A DNA stretch of 64,000 bases from 66-474 sp050737995 (lineage in GTDB: Bacteria; Pseudomonadota; Gammaproteobacteria; Xanthomonadales; Rhodanobacteraceae): the NCBI GenBank assembly GCA_050737995.1, contig JBOHYR010000041.1, positions 1 through 64,000 of the forward strand, read 5' to 3'. The position numbers and the translations under genes were made by a program. Shown one piece after another: positions 33,281 to 41,247 of this stretch. A model generated the notes under the pieces. The model ran no database searches. It had not been told where the DNA came from and saw only the letters and a list, made by a program, of their open reading frames with translations. Each line of letters begins with the position of its first letter. The stretch's first letter is position 1.

Positions 33281-35950
33281 TTAGCGGTCGCCTGCCGCCA
33301 GCATCCGGGTCAGGATTTCGGTGAGATCGGGCGAATGGCGTCCCTGCGTCAGCTCCCGCAACGTGGCTTCTGCCGAAGTGCGACGACCGGGTTCCAGCCG
33401 CGGCCAGTCCTCGAACGCTTTGGCGAGACGTGCGGCGAGTTGCGGGTTCTTTGCGTCGATTTCAGCCAGCTTGCCCGCCAAGTAATGATGACCCGCTCCG
33501 TCCGGACGGTGGAAGGCGACCGGGTTGGCGCGCGCGAAGGCGCCGAGGAGGGCCTGTACCCGGTTGGGGTTGGTCAGCGTGAAGACCGAATCGGCTTCCA
33601 GTGTTTGCACGCGTTCCAACGTGGCGTGCTCGGGTTGGGTGGCCTGCAGCATGAACCACTTGTCGAGCGTCAGTGCGTCGCCATCGAAACGTTCGCGATA
33701 CATGCGTAGTGCACCCTCGGCCTGAGGCGCCCCGCTACGCATCAGCGCGGCCAGCGCGGCCAGCCGGTCAGTCATGGCGGGTGCTTCGACGAATTGCGCG
33801 AAAGCGAGTCCCGCGCCGGAGGTGGCATCGAAACGCACATGCAAAGCCAGCACCCGTGCTTTCAGGCGGCGGCGCGCGACGGCATCCTGATCCACCGAGC
33901 CCGATTCGCCGGCGTGAAGCTGGTGATACGTTTCGGACAGCGCGTTGCCGAGGCGTTGCGCCAGTGCGTTCTCGAGCGCTTCGCGCCCGGCGTGCACGGC
34001 GTCCGGATCGAATGGCGACTGACGCATGCCGAGTTCGAGTTCGGAAGGCAAGGTCAACAAATCGGCGAGTAGCGCGGGATCGCGGGATTGCGTGCGCTCG
34101 GCGAACAGACGTACCAGTGCATCCAGCCACGCATTGGTGGCCATGCGCTCGCGCTTTCCCGCCAAGGTCTCGTCGAAAGCACGGCCCGCCAGTTCCTGCG
34201 CGGCGTTCCAGCGGTCGAAGCCTTCGGTTTCGTGTTGCAGCAACAACGCAAGCTGTTGTTCGGTGTAATCGAACACGACGCGTACCGGTGCGGAGAAACC
34301 GCGGCACAATGACGGCGTCGGCTCCGAAGCCACCTCCGCGAACATGAAGCGCTGTTCGGCTTGGGTGAGTTCCAGTACATGGCTGGTCGCGGCGGCGCGA
34401 TTGCTGACGTCGAGCCCGACAGCCAGGGGTGTGCCGTCGTTCGAGAACAGCGCGATGTTGACCGGAATCGGCAGCGGCTGTTTGTGCGGCTGGCCCGCGG
34501 TCGGAGGGTTGCGCTGCGCCAGCGTCAACGTGTAACGCTTCGCTGCGGCATCGTAACTCCCGCTTGCGTGGATCTCGGGCGTGCCGGCCTGCGCGTACCA
34601 GGCGAGATACGGCGACAAATCGACGCCGTTGGCTTCACCGAGCGCGGTCAGCAGGTCTTCGATGGTGACGGCTTGGCCGTCGAAGCGCGAGAAATACAGA
34701 TCGGCGCCGCGGCGGAAACCTTCCTGTCCCAGCGTGCCAGCCAGCATCCGGATCAGTTCGGCGCCCTTCTCGTACACCGTCGCGGTGTAGAAATTGTCGA
34801 CCGCCTGGTATTCGGCCGTACGCACCGGATGTGACAGCGGGCCCGCGTCTTCGGCGAATTGCACGCGGCGCAGGGCAGCGACGTCCTCGATACGCTTCAG
34901 CGCGGCAGAGTGCATGTCCGCGCAGAATCCGTGTTCGCGAAACACCGTGAAACCTTCCTTCAACGACAACTGGAACCAGTCGCGGCAGGTCACGCGGTTC
35001 CCGCTCCAGTTGTGGAAGTATTCGTGTCCGATCACCGCCTCGATGCGGCGGTACTCGTCGTCGGTGGTGGTGTCGGGATCGGCCAGCAGATACTTGCTGT
35101 TGAAGATGTTGAGACCCTTGTTCTCCATTGCGCCCATGTTGAAATCGTGGGTCGCGACAATGTTGAACACCGGCAGATCGTAGTTGCGCCCGTAGGTGCG
35201 CTCGTCCCAACGCATCGCGCGTTCGAGCGCATCCATCGCGTAATGGCAGCGCCCGATCGCGTCAGCTTCGGCCCACAACCGCAGGGTGACGTCGTGGCCG
35301 TCGGCGGTACGGTAGGCGCGCTCGATTTTCTCCAGGTGCCCCGCCACCAGCGCGAACAAATAACTGGGTTTGGGATGCGGATCGACAAAGCGCACATAGT
35401 GACGTCCGTCCGGCAGGTCACCCGATTCGACTTCCTCGCCGCCCGCGAGCAGCACTGGAAAACGTGCGCGATCGGCGCGCAGGGTCACGTCGTAGCGCGC
35501 AAGCACATCGGGACGATCCGGGAAGAAGGTGATACGACGAAAGCCCTGCGCCTCGCACTGGGTCAGAAGAAAGCCGTGCCCGCGTGCGCCGGAAAGATAC
35601 AACCCGCATAACTGGCCGTTGCGCGCAGGGTCGATGCGTACGTCGAGTTCCAGCACGCTGCCGTCATGGACGCCGGGAATGGTCAGGGTCTGCGCTGCAA
35701 GTCGGTATTCGTGTGCCTGGAGCGTGCGGCCGTCGAGCCGCGCCTCGACCAGTTGCACGTCCTCACCATCGAGGCACAACGGTTCGTCGCGGTCGCGGGC
35801 AAGGGTCAGTTTCGAATGAACGAGGGTTTCGTCGATGCCGAGGTCGAAAACCAGTTCGACATCGGTGACGCGCCAGGCTGGGGGCCGGTAGTCGACGAGA
35901 CGGACGGTGGTGGGTACGTCAGGCGACTCGCTGCGGGTTTTGGTATCCAT
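33281..35950 (-). CDS. pepN: Aminopeptidase N
   Basis: A cytoplasmic M1 zinc aminopeptidase involved in general peptide turnover. Its exopeptidase motif GAMEN is at residues 273-277. The zinc site HEYFH (309-313) is followed 18 residues later by Glu332 in LSLKEGFTVF, as the HExxHx18E rule requires. The 889-residue length and the N-terminal PPAWRVTDVELVFDL match E. coli-type PepN. The large helical C-terminal domain is complete. It diverges from the dehydratase gene, with a 68-base gap. Nothing is unusual. Confidence 0.97.
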   Translation of the reverse strand: MDTKTRSESPDVPTTVRLVDYRPPAWRVTDVELVFDLGIDETLVHSKLTLARDRDEPLCLDGEDVQLVEARLDGRTLQAHEYRLAAQTLTIPGVHDGSVLELDVRIDPARNGQLCGLYLSGARGHGFLLTQCEAQGFRRITFFPDRPDVLARYDVTLRADRARFPVLLAGGEEVESGDLPDGRHYVRFVDPHPKPSYLFALVAGHLEKIERAYRTADGHDVTLRLWAEADAIGRCHYAMDALERAMRWDERTYGRNYDLPVFNIVATHDFNMGAMENKGLNIFNSKYLLADPDTTTDDEYRRIEAVIGHEYFHNWSGNRVTCRDWFQLSLKEGFTVFREHGFCADMHSAALKRIEDVAALRRVQFAEDAGPLSHPVRTAEYQAVDNFYTATVYEKGAELIRMLAGTLGQEGFRRGADLYFSRFDGQAVTIEDLLTALGEANGVDLSPYLAWYAQAGTPEIHASGSYDAAAKRYTLTLAQRNPPTAGQPHKQPLPIPVNIALFSNDGTPLAVGLDVSNRAAATSHVLELTQAEQRFMFAEVASEPTPSLCRGFSAPVRVVFDYTEQQLALLLQHETEGFDRWNAAQELAGRAFDETLAGKRERMATNAWLDALVRLFAERTQSRDPALLADLLTLPSELELGMRQSPFDPDAVHAGREALENALAQRLGNALSETYHQLHAGESGSVDQDAVARRRLKARVLALHVRFDATSGAGLAFAQFVEAPAMTDRLAALAALMRSGAPQAEGALRMYRERFDGDALTLDKWFMLQATQPEHATLERVQTLEADSVFTLTNPNRVQALLGAFARANPVAFHRPDGAGHHYLAGKLAEIDAKNPQLAARLAKAFEDWPRLEPGRRTSAEATLRELTQGRHSPDLTEILTRMLAAGDR

Positions 35951-36018
35951 CCCGCCATTTTATCAGCCGCTCCGGTGCGAGAATGGCCGGTCGTCACAAC
36001 CACTATTCGAAGGCTTTC

Positions 36019-36981
36019 ATGAATGATTTCGAGGCTCCCGATATCGACGACATCCGCGCGGCCGCGGCCCGCATCGCCGCGTACGCCAAGGTAACACCGG
36101 TACTGCGTTCGCCCGAACTCGACGCCATCGCCGGGGCGGCGCTGTTTTTCAAGTGCGAGCACCTGCAGCGAGGCGGCGCGTTCAAGTTCCGCGGTGCCTG
36201 CAACGCAGTCTGGTCGTTGAGCGATGACGAGGCCGCGCGCGGCGTGGTCACGCATTCGTCCGGCAACCACGGTGCGGCGCTGGCATTGGCGGCCGCAACG
36301 CGTGGCATCCCCGCGCACATAGTGGTGCCGGAAGGCGCGGTCGCGGCCAAGCTTGCCAACATCGAGCGCGCCGGTGGCATCGTGCATCGCTGCGCGCCGA
36401 CCCAATCCGCACGCGAGGAAACCTGCGCGAAGGTGCAGCGCGAAACCGGCGCGGCGCTGGTGCACCCTTATGCCGACGCACGCGTGATTGCCGGTCAGGG
36501 CACGATCGCGCTGGAATTGCTGCAGCAGGTGCCGGATCTGGACATCGTGATGACACCGGTTGGCGGCGGTGGCCTGTCGGCGGGGTGCGCGATCGCATTG
36601 CACGCGCTGGCACCGCGAGTGCGGATGGTCGTGGCGGAGCCCGCAGGTGCCGCCGACGCGTATCGGTCCATTCAGTGTGGCAAACGTGTTACCGATGTCG
36701 TGCCGCAGACGATCTGCGATGGTCTGCGTGCGACTGTCGGCGCACCGAATTTCGAGTTGCTGCAGGCGCACCGCGTTGAAGTCATTGCGGTGGACGATGT
36801 CGACACGTTGGCGGCGATGCGCCTCGTCTGGGCGGAGCTGAAACAAACCGTCGAGCCGTCTTCCGCGATCGTGCTGGCGGCGTTGCTGCAATCGCGTGAT
36901 CGCTTCGCGGGCAAGCGCGTCGGTCTGGTCCTGACCGGGGGCAACGTCGATCTCGACGCGATTCCGTTCGCGGAAACCTGA
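36019..36981 (+). CDS. PLP-dependent threonine/serine dehydratase-like enzyme
   Basis: The 320-residue protein is a fold-type II PLP enzyme of the threonine/serine dehydratase and serine racemase group. The PLP lysine is in GGAFKFRGACNA, the Asn contact in THSSGNHGAALAL, and the phosphate-binding glycine loop in TPVGGGGLSAG. The C-terminal GLVLTGGNVDLD is typical. There is no ACT regulatory domain, so it is a catabolic or racemase type rather than biosynthetic IlvA. The ATG at 36019 matches the family start. Reaction specificity (Thr or Ser deamination, or Ser racemisation) cannot be read from the sequence. It converges on glmS. Confidence 0.87.
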   Translation: MNDFEAPDIDDIRAAAARIAAYAKVTPVLRSPELDAIAGAALFFKCEHLQRGGAFKFRGACNAVWSLSDDEAARGVVTHSSGNHGAALALAAATRGIPAHIVVPEGAVAAKLANIERAGGIVHRCAPTQSAREETCAKVQRETGAALVHPYADARVIAGQGTIALELLQQVPDLDIVMTPVGGGGLSAGCAIALHALAPRVRMVVAEPAGAADAYRSIQCGKRVTDVVPQTICDGLRATVGAPNFELLQAHRVEVIAVDDVDTLAAMRLVWAELKQTVEPSSAIVLAALLQSRDRFAGKRVGLVLTGGNVDLDAIPFAET

Positions 36982-37019
36982 CGAGCAACGGCGGTAGCCC
37001 CTCCATGCTGCGCATCGAT

Positions 37020-37075
37020 CCTTCGTACCGAAGGGATGCTTTGTTTTGCTTTCCCCTTCGCTTGCAAAGGGGAAA
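37020..37075. terminator. Possible terminator hairpins between dehydratase and glmS
   Basis: Two hairpins lie between the convergent genes. CCTTCG (37020-37025) pairs with CGAAGG (37029-37034) and is followed on the plus strand by a T-rich stretch (GCTTTGTTTTGCTTT). TTTCCCCTT (37050-37058) pairs with AAGGGGAAA (37067-37075). Neither has a perfect T run, so termination is plausible rather than certain. Confidence 0.45.
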
Positions 37076-37088
37076 CGAGGGGATCGCG

Positions 37089-38921
37089 TTACTCCACCGT
37101 GACCGATTTCGCGAGGTTGCGTGGCTGGTCGACATCGGTGCCGCGCAACACCGCAACATGATAGGCGAGCAGTTGCAACGGTACCGTCAGCACCGCCGGG
37201 GCCATGAAATTGCCGCCCGCGTCCACGCTCACCAGTTTCTCGCGGGTTCCGTTCAACGACACATCGGCACCGGAGTCCGCGAACACGTACAACTGGCCGC
37301 CGCGCGCGCGAACCTCTTCCAGATTCGATTTGAGTTTTTCGAGCAACTGGTTGTTGGGGGCCACCGCGATGATTGGCATGTCCTCGTCGACCAGCGCCAG
37401 GGGGCCATGCTTGAGTTCGCCCGCGGGATACGCCTCGGCGTGGATGTAGGAAATCTCCTTGAGCTTGAGCGCGCCTTCCAACGCGACCGGGTACTGCGCG
37501 CCGCGTCCGAGGAAGAGGGCGTGATGTTTGTCGACGAACGCTTCGGCAAGTCTCGCAATCACGGGCTCGAGCTTCAGCGCATCGGTGAGCTTGCGCGGCA
37601 GGCTGGCGAGCTCGACCACGAGATCGGCGAGCTTGTCGGCAGCGATTCCACGGACGCGCGCCAACTCCAGCGCCAGCAGGGCCAGCGCCGCGAGCTGGGT
37701 AGTGAAGGCCTTGGTCGATGCCACGCCGATTTCGGGACCTGCGCGGGTCATCAGGGTCAGGTCGGATTCGCGTACCAGGCTCGATTCCGGCACGTTGCAG
37801 ATTGCGAACGAGCCGAGATAACCGCGCGCACGCCCGTCGCGTAACGCCGCGAGAGTGTCGGCGGTTTCCCCGGATTGGGAAATCGCGAGGAACAACGTAC
37901 CTGGCATTACCACGACATTTCGGTAACGGTATTCGCTCGCCACTTCGACGGCGCAGGGAATCCCCGCGATGCCCTCCAGCCAGTAGCGCGCAACCATCCC
38001 GGCGTGATAGCTGGTGCCGCAGGCGACGATGTGGACGTGGCGTACCTGCTGCAACAACTTGTCCGCGTCGACGCCGAAGATGTTGGGCAGGACATGTCCG
38101 TCGGCGACCCGTCCCTCGAGGGTGTTGGCGACGGCCGTCGGCTGCTCGAAAATTTCCTTGAGCATGTAGTGGCGGAAGTCGCCGCGCTCGACCGCGTCCA
38201 GCGACATGTCGCTTTCGCGCACTTTGCGCGTAACAGCCTGACCCGCGGCGTCGTGAATAACCAGGGTGTCGGGGGTAATTTCGACAATGTCGCCATCGTC
38301 CAGATACACGATGCGGTTGGTGACCTGGATCAGCGCCTGCACGTCCGATCCGAGGAAGTGCTCGCCGATTCCGACCCCGACGCACAGCGGACTGCCGCGC
38401 CGCGCGCCGACCACTTGTCCGGGCGCTTCGGCGTGGATGACCGCGATCGCATAGGCGCCACGCAGGCGGTGGGTGGCTTCGGTGACCGCTGCCAGCAATC
38501 CCTTGCCATCTGCGACCAGCCTGTGCACCAAGTGCGCGATGACTTCGGTATCAGTTTCCGACGTGAACGCATAGCCCGCAGCCTGCAGCTCGGCGCGTAA
38601 CTCGGCGTGGTTCTCGATGATCCCGTTATGGACCACGGCGACGGTGTCGCGTGAAAGGTGCGGATGCGCGTTGGCTTCGTTGGGAACGCCATGGGTGGCC
38701 CAACGGGTGTGGGCGATACCGGTGCGACCGCGCACGGGCGACGCCTGATACAGCGCGTCGAGACTGGCGACCTTGCCGGGGGTGCGCAACCGCGTCAGGC
38801 GACCTTGGTCCAGCACCGCCAAGCCGGCCGAGTCGTAGCCGCGGTACTCGAGGGCGTGCAACCCGGCCAGCAGGATCGGGACGACGTCACGTTGGGTGCA
38901 GGCGGCGACGATTCCACACAT
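37089..38921 (-). CDS. glmS: Glutamine--fructose-6-phosphate aminotransferase (isomerising)
   Basis: GlmS makes glucosamine-6-phosphate from fructose-6-phosphate and glutamine, the entry to UDP-GlcNAc. The N-terminal Ntn glutaminase domain starts MCGIVAACT, with nucleophile Cys2 after Met removal, and has ALEYRGYDSAG and HTRWATHG. Two SIS isomerase domains follow (HIVACGTSYHAGMVARYWLE; AISQSGETADTLAALR). The C-terminus ends PRNLAKSVTVE, the invariant family tail. The start at 38921 places Cys2 correctly; the upstream frame is extension only. Length 610 is normal. It diverges from the polysaccharide locus across a 227-base regulatory gap. Confidence 0.98.
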   Translation of the reverse strand: MCGIVAACTQRDVVPILLAGLHALEYRGYDSAGLAVLDQGRLTRLRTPGKVASLDALYQASPVRGRTGIAHTRWATHGVPNEANAHPHLSRDTVAVVHNGIIENHAELRAELQAAGYAFTSETDTEVIAHLVHRLVADGKGLLAAVTEATHRLRGAYAIAVIHAEAPGQVVGARRGSPLCVGVGIGEHFLGSDVQALIQVTNRIVYLDDGDIVEITPDTLVIHDAAGQAVTRKVRESDMSLDAVERGDFRHYMLKEIFEQPTAVANTLEGRVADGHVLPNIFGVDADKLLQQVRHVHIVACGTSYHAGMVARYWLEGIAGIPCAVEVASEYRYRNVVVMPGTLFLAISQSGETADTLAALRDGRARGYLGSFAICNVPESSLVRESDLTLMTRAGPEIGVASTKAFTTQLAALALLALELARVRGIAADKLADLVVELASLPRKLTDALKLEPVIARLAEAFVDKHHALFLGRGAQYPVALEGALKLKEISYIHAEAYPAGELKHGPLALVDEDMPIIAVAPNNQLLEKLKSNLEEVRARGGQLYVFADSGADVSLNGTREKLVSVDAGGNFMAPAVLTVPLQLLAYHVAVLRGTDVDQPRNLAKSVTVE

Positions 38922-39007
38922 TGGGCGCTCTATACCGACCAAAAGCTACAAGATACATGGAACCGTCCGGTGCAAGCCCGCGACTGCAATTTCTGGGGGA
39001 ATTTGTG

Positions 39008-39023
39008 GGCACATTTCTTGCTG
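39008..39023 (+). promoter_or_regulatory. Candidate sigma-54 (-24/-12) promoter of the XrtA polysaccharide locus
   Basis: GGGCACATTTCTTGCT at 39008-39023 fits the sigma-54 consensus TGGCACG-N4-TTGCW. The GG and GC cores are at 39009-39010 and 39021-39022, with exactly the required spacing, and CAC and TTGC are intact. Only the first and seventh positions differ. It points into the locus and lies 126 bases before the first gene. XrtA/PEP-CTERM genes are known to be controlled by RpoN with the PrsK/PrsR two-component system in some bacteria, which makes the match meaningful. No enhancer-binding gene is in the window. Confidence 0.65.
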
Positions 39024-39052
39024 TAGTTGTTCAGGAACCTGACTTAAAAGTT

Positions 39053-39080
39053 TGAACCGTGTCACGTTTGTGGTATAAGA
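39053..39080 (+). promoter_or_regulatory. Alternative sigma-70-like promoter of the XrtA locus
   Basis: TTGAAC (39053-39058) and TATAAG (39075-39080) are spaced by 16 bases, downstream of the sigma-54 candidate. Each box matches consensus at four or five of six positions. Start of transcription would fall near 39087, about 60 bases before the first gene, whose ATG at 39149 has AAGGAAGGAG upstream. Confidence 0.4.
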
Positions 39081-39148
39081 ATCGTCCGCTCGCGCAGGGC
39101 TGACCACCGGCGCAGCCACACAACAAAAAATAAGGAAGGAGCATCGAC

Positions 39149-40549
39149 ATGAATCGATTGTTCCGGCAAAGAGCCCTGCACTGGCAGTTGCTCTTGGTAT
39201 CGGTCGAGTTCGGTTTGCTGACAAGCAGCGTTTATGCGGCTGTGGTTCTGCGTTATTGGGGCCATGCCGATACCCAGGCTGCGTTCAACCAGGGATTGCA
39301 TTGGCGTGCGCCGTTGGTGGCGCTCGTTCTGGTTCTGGCGATGGCCGCGCTGGGTCTGTATCAAGTCCACTTGCGTGCCGGTTGGCTGGGACAGCTCAGC
39401 CGCCAGAGCGTTGCGTTCCTTCTCGGCGGGACCGCGCTGGTGGTTCTGTATTACGCAATGCCCGCCGCATATCTGGGCCGCGGCGTCCTCGCCATCGCGC
39501 TGGTGTTCGGATACTCCGTCGTGACTTTGTGGCGGGTGCTGTTCCTGGGCTTCGTTGACGCCGACTTGTTCAAGCGTCGCGTTATGATGTTGGGAGCCGG
39601 CGGGCGTGCCGCGGAATTGGCCAGTGCCATGCGCCGCAAGACCGACCAACGCGGATTCAAGATCCTGGGTTACGTTCCGGTCGGTTCCGATCCCGTCAGC
39701 GTGCCTTACGCTTCGCTGTTGCATCCCGACGAGGCGTTGTACGAATGGGCGACCGAGCTCGATGTGGACGAAATCGTGGTTGGCCCCGACGACCGCCGCG
39801 GTACCTTGCCGGTGGCAGCGTTGCTCGAGTGCAAACAGCGAGGAATAGCGGTGACCGAGCTGGCGGAGTTCTTCGAGCGTGAAGCCGGCACGATCAAGAT
39901 GGATCTCACCAACCCTTCGTGGTTGATATTTTCCGATGGCTTCAATATTTCGCCGGTGCGACGCACGGTCAAGCGTTGCTTCGACGTAGCCGTCGCGTCG
40001 TTGGTACTGGTTGTAGCGTCGCCGTTGATGCTCCTGACCGCGTTGGCGATCCGTCTGGAGTCAGGCCGCAGTGCGCCGATCCTGTATCGGCAGCAACGGG
40101 TCGGCGAAAACTGCAAACCGTTTGCGGTGATCAAATACCGCAGCATGAACCTCGACGCAGAACGCGATGGCGTGGCGCGTTGGGCAGCCAAGAACGATGA
40201 CCGCATTACCTTGGTCGGGCGCTTCATCCGCAAGACCCGCCTGGACGAATTGCCGCAGTTGTGGAACGTGCTGCGCGGCGACATGAGCGTCATCGGCCCA
40301 CGCCCGGAGCGGCCGGAGTTCGTGGACGACTTCAACACCCGTATCCGCTACTATCCGTTGCGACACTGCGTAAAGCCGGGGCTGACCGGCTGGGCCCAAC
40401 TGCGGTACCCCTACGGTTCGTCCCTCGAGGACGCCGAGGAAAAGCTGAAGTTCGACCTGTTCTACGTGAAAAACCACAATTTCGTGTTCGATCTGGCCAT
40501 CCTTATCCAGACCGTGGAAGTAGTGCTGTTCGGACGCGGCGCGCGCTGA
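39149..40549 (+). CDS. XrtA-system initiating sugar transferase (TIGR03013 type)
   Basis: This 466-residue membrane protein is predicted to transfer the first sugar phosphate onto undecaprenyl phosphate. Four or five N-terminal membrane segments (about 10-135) are followed by a Rossmann-like cytosolic domain (VMMLGAGGRAAELASAM). The C-terminal bacterial sugar transferase domain contains KRCFDVAVASLVLVVASP, KYRSMNLDAE and RKTRLDELPQLWNVLRGDMS, then IGPRPERPEF. This architecture is that of WbaP/ExoY-like polyprenyl-phosphate transferases, and first place in the cluster is typical for the XrtA form. A strong ribosome site (AAGGAAGGAG) precedes the ATG. The sugar is not known. Confidence 0.93.
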   Translation: MNRLFRQRALHWQLLLVSVEFGLLTSSVYAAVVLRYWGHADTQAAFNQGLHWRAPLVALVLVLAMAALGLYQVHLRAGWLGQLSRQSVAFLLGGTALVVLYYAMPAAYLGRGVLAIALVFGYSVVTLWRVLFLGFVDADLFKRRVMMLGAGGRAAELASAMRRKTDQRGFKILGYVPVGSDPVSVPYASLLHPDEALYEWATELDVDEIVVGPDDRRGTLPVAALLECKQRGIAVTELAEFFEREAGTIKMDLTNPSWLIFSDGFNISPVRRTVKRCFDVAVASLVLVVASPLMLLTALAIRLESGRSAPILYRQQRVGENCKPFAVIKYRSMNLDAERDGVARWAAKNDDRITLVGRFIRKTRLDELPQLWNVLRGDMSVIGPRPERPEFVDDFNTRIRYYPLRHCVKPGLTGWAQLRYPYGSSLEDAEEKLKFDLFYVKNHNFVFDLAILIQTVEVVLFGRGAR

Positions 40550-40569
40550 TATCCAAGGAGTACAACCAA

Positions 40570-41193
40570 GTGAAACCGCTACCGCGAAATTGCATCTTGT
40601 GGCTGATAATGTCGGCTGTCTTGCTGCTTCTCGGCGGTTGCGCCACTGCGCCGACCGTCGATCAATTGTCCGCGACGACTCCGCCGGTGGAGCACTACAT
40701 CATCGGTCCGGGCGACTCGCTGGAAATCTTTGTGCGCGACAATCCCTCCTTGTCTACCACCGTGCCGGTGCGTCCCGACGGGCGTATCTCCATACCGCTG
40801 GTGCAGTCCATTATGGCGGCGGGCAAGACGCCGGAAAATTTGGCGGATGACCTGGAGAAGGCGCTGAGCCGCTACGTCCGTTCTCCGCTGGTGACGGTGA
40901 TCGTCAAGAGTTTCGTGGGCGCTTACAGCCAGCAGGTGCGCGTGGTCGGACAGGCGGCGACGCCCAAGGCCGTGCCGTACCGTAGCGGCATGACGGTGCT
41001 CGATGTGATGATCGATGTTGGCGGCCTCACCAAATTCGCCGCGGGCAACAGCGCCAAGATCGTCCGCCGGATGTCGGATGGCAAGGAAGAAACCATCCCG
41101 GTGCGGCTCGGTGACCTGATGAACGGGACAATCAAGGACAACCTGCGCATGCATCCTGGCGACATCTTGATCATCCCGCAGTCGTTGTTCTGA
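40570..41193 (+). CDS. XrtA-system polysaccharide export lipoprotein (Wza-like)
   Basis: This 207-residue outer membrane lipoprotein is of the polysaccharide biosynthesis/export family. The lipobox is LLLGGC with Cys24. The export domain begins HYIIGPGDSLEIFVRDNPSLS, followed by VPVRPDGRISIPLVQSI, and a SLBB-like segment (VVGQAATPKAVPYRSGMTVLDVMIDVGG) continues to PGDILIIPQSLF. It is shorter than E. coli Wza, as usual for XrtA clusters (TIGR03027 type). The GTG at 40570 is chosen because AAGGAG lies 10 bases upstream and the signal sequence starts there; the long frame from 40261 overlaps the previous gene. Confidence 0.93.
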   Translation: MKPLPRNCILWLIMSAVLLLLGGCATAPTVDQLSATTPPVEHYIIGPGDSLEIFVRDNPSLSTTVPVRPDGRISIPLVQSIMAAGKTPENLADDLEKALSRYVRSPLVTVIVKSFVGAYSQQVRVVGQAATPKAVPYRSGMTVLDVMIDVGGLTKFAAGNSAKIVRRMSDGKEETIPVRLGDLMNGTIKDNLRMHPGDILIIPQSLF

Positions 41194-41247
41194 CGCGATG
41201 GGCACGGAACGTGCAGCGGACACAGGCACCGGCGAAGAGAAAGCGTG

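Noticed and set aside
35806..38385. 859-codon open frame on the minus strand
   Set aside because: It overlaps glmS, the dehydratase gene and the start of pepN. Very Arg/Gly-rich composition without motifs; a frame shadow of high-GC DNA.
38922..39148. glmS riboswitch/ribozyme
   Set aside because: This RNA is known mainly from Gram-positive bacteria. The sequence upstream of glmS shows none of its conserved core, and the gap is accounted for by promoters of the divergent locus.
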